Of a stretch of DNA of 64,000 bases, positions 61,589-64,000 are shown in pieces. The position numbers and the translations under genes were made by a program. The notes beneath the pieces were generated by a model that saw only the letters and a list, made by a program, of their open reading frames with translations, was not told where the DNA came from and searched no databases. Where the stretch lies: positions 558,001 through 622,000 of the forward strand of contig NZ_JARJHT010000002.1 in assembly GCF_029269745.1 (NCBI RefSeq). Direction: 5' to 3'. The first letter of the stretch is position 1; every line of letters starts with the position of its first letter. This stretch comes from Polluticoccus soli (lineage in GTDB: Bacteria; Bacteroidota; Bacteroidia; Chitinophagales; Chitinophagaceae).

Positions 61589-62371
61589 TTAGTCTGCCAG
61601 TGAGCGGGCTACCATTTCAGCTATGTCCAGAACGGCAACGCTGTCTTCCTTCTCTTTGTTTTTTACACCATCTGTCAGCATAGTAGTGCAGAAAGGACAG
61701 TTAGCTGCTATTATGTTAGCACCTGTTTCAATAGCCTCTGAAGAGCGATCGAAGTTGACACGGGTATTACCGGCCTCTTCCTCCTTGAACATCTGTGCGC
61801 CACCGGCGCCGCAGCAAAGGCCATTAGTACGGCAACGCTTCATTTCTATCAGCTCCACATCCAGCGCTGCCAGTACTTCACGGGGCGCTTCATATATGCC
61901 ATTGCCCCTACCCAGGTAGCAGCTGTCATGGTAGGTGATCTTTTTGCCTTTGAATTCGCCACCGCCTTTCAACTTTACCCGTCCATCATTTATTAACTGC
62001 TGAAGGAAAGTAGTGTGGTGAATAACTTCGTAGTTTCCACCTAGAGGGGGGTATTCGTTCTTGATAATGTTAAAGCAATGCGGGCAAGCTGTAACTATTT
62101 TCTTTACTTCATATCCATTCAATGTCTGGATATTGTTGTAAGCCATCATCTGGAAAAGAAACTCGTTGCCTGCACGACGAGCAGGGTCGCCGGTACACAT
62201 TTCTTCCTTACCAAGGATAGCAAATTTTACACCCACCTTGTCGAGTATCTGGGCAAAAGCTTTTGTTATCCTTTGCGCCCTTTGGTCAAAGCTGCCCGCG
62301 CATCCAACCCAAAACAATACTTCGGGAGTTTCGCCGTTAGCCATATACTCGGCCATCGATTTTATATGCAT
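61589..62371 (-). CDS. CCG-domain (HdrB-like) iron-sulfur protein
   Basis: 260 residues with two cysteine-rich CCG domains: VTACPHCFNIIKNEYP with TYHDSCYLGRGNGIYEAPRE, and RTNGLCCGAGGAQMF with ANCPFCTTML. These bind non-cubane 4Fe-4S clusters in HdrB-type subunits. Paired with the membrane ferredoxin protein at 62394-63731, 22 nt upstream, it should form an electron-transfer module of the quinone-linked type found in this phylum. The redox partner is not in the window. Confidence 0.87.
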   Translation of the reverse strand: MHIKSMAEYMANGETPEVLFWVGCAGSFDQRAQRITKAFAQILDKVGVKFAILGKEEMCTGDPARRAGNEFLFQMMAYNNIQTLNGYEVKKIVTACPHCFNIIKNEYPPLGGNYEVIHHTTFLQQLINDGRVKLKGGGEFKGKKITYHDSCYLGRGNGIYEAPREVLAALDVELIEMKRCRTNGLCCGAGGAQMFKEEEAGNTRVNFDRSSEAIETGANIIAANCPFCTTMLTDGVKNKEKEDSVAVLDIAEMVARSLAD

Positions 62372-62393
62372 GTTTTTGAATTCTAAAAGTTGA

Positions 62394-63731
62394 TTAAGCT
62401 TGTGCGTTCAATTCTTCTGCCCATTTGTCGCGTTCGTCGGGGCTAAACTTCCAGGGAGCCATGTTGTTCTCTACGTTACCGAACATGAGGTTCCATTCCT
62501 GCGGACTGTTACTTTCTTCCATCACCAGATAGCGGCGAAGTTGTTGAATGATATCAAGCGGCTCTATACCCACAGGACATGCTTCAACACATGCCTGGCA
62601 GGTAGTACATGCTCTCAGTTCTTCAACTGTGATATAATCATGCACAAGTGATTTGCCATCGTCCTGGAACGTCTTATTCTTGTTAATATTTTCACCCACT
62701 TCTTCCAGCCTGTCGCGAGTATCCATCATTATTTTGCGTGGCGAAAGTGCTTTGCCTGTTAGGTTAGCAGGACAGGCTGCAGTACAGCGACCACACTCTG
62801 TGCACGAGTAAGCATCCAATAGGTTTTTCCAGCTCAAGTCCATTATATCCTTAGCGCCAAAACGCTGCTGTACGGGCTGAGAGCCATCGGTTGGAGCAGC
62901 AGGAGCCAGTTCTGGTTGCATCATATACAACACTTCATTCTGTATCTCCTTCATGTTCTTCATCTCACCCTGTGGTTTCAGGCGCATGTAGTATGCATTT
63001 GGGAAAGCCAGGATAATGTGGAAGTGTTTTGAATATGGCAGGTAGTTCATGAAGATCAGCACGCCTATAATGTGCAACCACCAACCTGTGCGCTCTATAC
63101 CGATCAATGTTTCATTCGACAAGTTCTCAAACATGCCTGTGAAATTGCTCGTGATCCAGAACTGTGAGGTAATAGTATAATGTTCGGCGCCACGGCTTTG
63201 CAGTACAAGGTCGGCTGTGTTCATGGTCAGGAATAGACTCATCAATATCACCTCAGTAATAAGGATGATATTAGCATCATTGCGAGGCCATCCATTCAGC
63301 TCCTTCAGATTAAGGCGACGCACCTTTGTGATGTTTCTCCTACCGAGGAAAATAAGACATGATACAAGCACCAATACAGCAAGTATTTCAAAAAAACCTA
63401 TTAGTACGGCATACAAAGAGCCTAGGGGTGCGGCAAACAGTCTATGATGCCCAAGTACACCATCCAGTAATATTTCAAGAATTTCGATATTGATGATAAT
63501 GAAGCCTGCATAAACCGCAAGGTGCAAAAAAGCTGGTAGCGGCTTTTTGAACATTTTTTGCTGTCCAAGTGCCAAAAGCGTCATGTTCTTCCATCGTTGG
63601 CCGGGGTTGTCGTTCAAGTCCTCATCCCGTCCCAGCAATATGTTGCGACGGATCTCGCCGACCTTTTTTGCAAATAAGAAAATGGAAACGCCCGCGAGTA
63701 TGATAAAAGCTATCTGCTGAATAAGCTGCAT
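62394..63731 (-). CDS. Membrane-bound 4Fe-4S dicluster (HdrC/NarI-like) protein
   Basis: 445 residues from the ATG at 63731 (MQLIQQIAFIILAGVSIFLF); the frame extends to 63842, where it would overlap the divergent gene. Five or six N-terminal helices carry spaced histidines (e.g. ILDGVLGHHRLFAA, GWWLHIIG, YSKHFHIIL) that could bind b-type heme. A cytoplasmic region holds two 4Fe-4S motifs, CTECGRCTAACP and CTTCQACVEACP. It resembles HdrC joined to a NarI-like cytochrome b. First gene of the unit with the CCG protein. Confidence 0.88.
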   Translation of the reverse strand: MQLIQQIAFIILAGVSIFLFAKKVGEIRRNILLGRDEDLNDNPGQRWKNMTLLALGQQKMFKKPLPAFLHLAVYAGFIIINIEILEILLDGVLGHHRLFAAPLGSLYAVLIGFFEILAVLVLVSCLIFLGRRNITKVRRLNLKELNGWPRNDANIILITEVILMSLFLTMNTADLVLQSRGAEHYTITSQFWITSNFTGMFENLSNETLIGIERTGWWLHIIGVLIFMNYLPYSKHFHIILAFPNAYYMRLKPQGEMKNMKEIQNEVLYMMQPELAPAAPTDGSQPVQQRFGAKDIMDLSWKNLLDAYSCTECGRCTAACPANLTGKALSPRKIMMDTRDRLEEVGENINKNKTFQDDGKSLVHDYITVEELRACTTCQACVEACPVGIEPLDIIQQLRRYLVMEESNSPQEWNLMFGNVENNMAPWKFSPDERDKWAEELNAQA

Positions 63732-63847
63732 GTAGGCTGTATTTGAAAGGCCGAAATTAGGTCGTTTTACCCTAAAATCATAGTTTAACACTCTGTGCTT
63801 ATAACCTTTGGCAGAAAATGAGTAGGTTTGACAAAATGCCACAGTAC

Positions 63848-64000
63848 ATGTTCAAAAAAATGATCGTGATTTTGGTTTTGTCGCTGGCCATGGGTCAGGG
63901 TAAAGCCGCAGCACAGGATCTGAAACAGCAACTGGAACTGATAGAAGACTCATTGGTAACGACCGCCGATTCAATGTACTCCGCTTTTATTCCCGACGAT
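63848..64000 (+). CDS. Secreted protein, 3' end outside window
   Basis: The plus-strand frame is open from 63818 to the window edge. Three ATGs are possible (63818, 63836, 63848); the last gives the best signal peptide (MFKKMIVILVLSLAMGQGKA, then A-A-Q). About 30 mature residues are visible, starting DLKQQLELIEDSLV. It is divergent from the iron-sulfur gene. Too little remains to name a family. Confidence 0.55.
   Translation, partial: MFKKMIVILVLSLAMGQGKAAAQDLKQQLELIEDSLVTTADSMYSAFIPDD

Overview
The window is about 64 kb of a Bacteroidota chromosome, most likely from the Chitinophagaceae or a near relative. Four things point there. Several secreted proteins end in type IX secretion (T9SS) sorting domains. 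Promoters follow the Bacteroidota pattern TTTG - about 20 nt - TAnnTTTG, clearest upstream of rpoD and of the NlpC/P60 gene. The primary sigma factor is the short Bacteroidota type. Many genes belong to families found mainly in this phylum, including the SGCS-motif 'ABC transporter ATPase' family, DUF6020, a BetR-like HTH family and MqnE. Most of the window looks like core chromosome. No integrase, transposase, CRISPR array or prophage block was seen.

Layout. 1-2.1 kb: two tandem paralogous secreted proteins, the first cut by the window edge. 2.2-11.1 kb: a light-signalling locus. A CHASE3 histidine kinase and a single-domain response regulator lie on the minus strand; divergent from them are a heme oxygenase, a bacteriophytochrome photosensory core with no output domain, and a 1534-residue CheB-CheR-PAS-histidine kinase protein. 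11.1-12.9 kb: a glycosyltransferase and TrmH. 12.9-14.7 kb: two AT-richer minus-strand genes bounded by two copies of a GAAA-loop hairpin repeat. 14.8-17.8 kb: a beta-helix secreted protein and an orphan terminase-small-subunit-like gene carrying REP-like sequence. 17.9-24.5 kb: rpoD, then an envelope operon (LptF/G permease, PAP2 phosphatase, ArnT-like transferase, DUF481 protein) converging on kdsC. 24.5-30 kb: iscX, ferredoxin, plsC, ung, a bestrophin, an FAH-family protein and a thioesterase. 30-37.3 kb: tRNA-Met, an RsuA/RluE pseudouridine synthase, an FkbM methyltransferase and the imuA-imuB-dnaE2 mutagenesis cassette with a 48-bp palindrome upstream. 37.3-44.7 kb: an HTH regulator, a frameshifted outer-membrane-like gene, cell-wall and hydrolase genes, DinB and YafY proteins and a polytopic membrane protein. 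44.7-51.5 kb: initiator tRNA, era, a PLP deaminase, transporters, DedA. 51.5-57.3 kb: mqnE, an M43 protease, a bifunctional nuclease and a type IIA topoisomerase A subunit. 57.3-64 kb: a lipoprotein, a TonB-dependent receptor with a small membrane partner, two phylum-specific unknowns and an HdrC/HdrB-like iron-sulfur pair, ending in a gene cut by the window edge.

How the genes work together. Heme oxygenase should make biliverdin for the phytochrome. Because that phytochrome ends after its PHY domain, its signal probably passes to the translationally coupled CheB-CheR-kinase, and perhaps on to the nearby Rcp1-like regulator. ImuA, ImuB and DnaE2 form a damage-induced translesion polymerase set. 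The LptF/G, PAP2 and ArnT-like genes suggest lipid A or LPS modification at the inner membrane, and KdsC supplies Kdo. Assignments rest on reading translated sequence and motifs by eye; no database search was possible.
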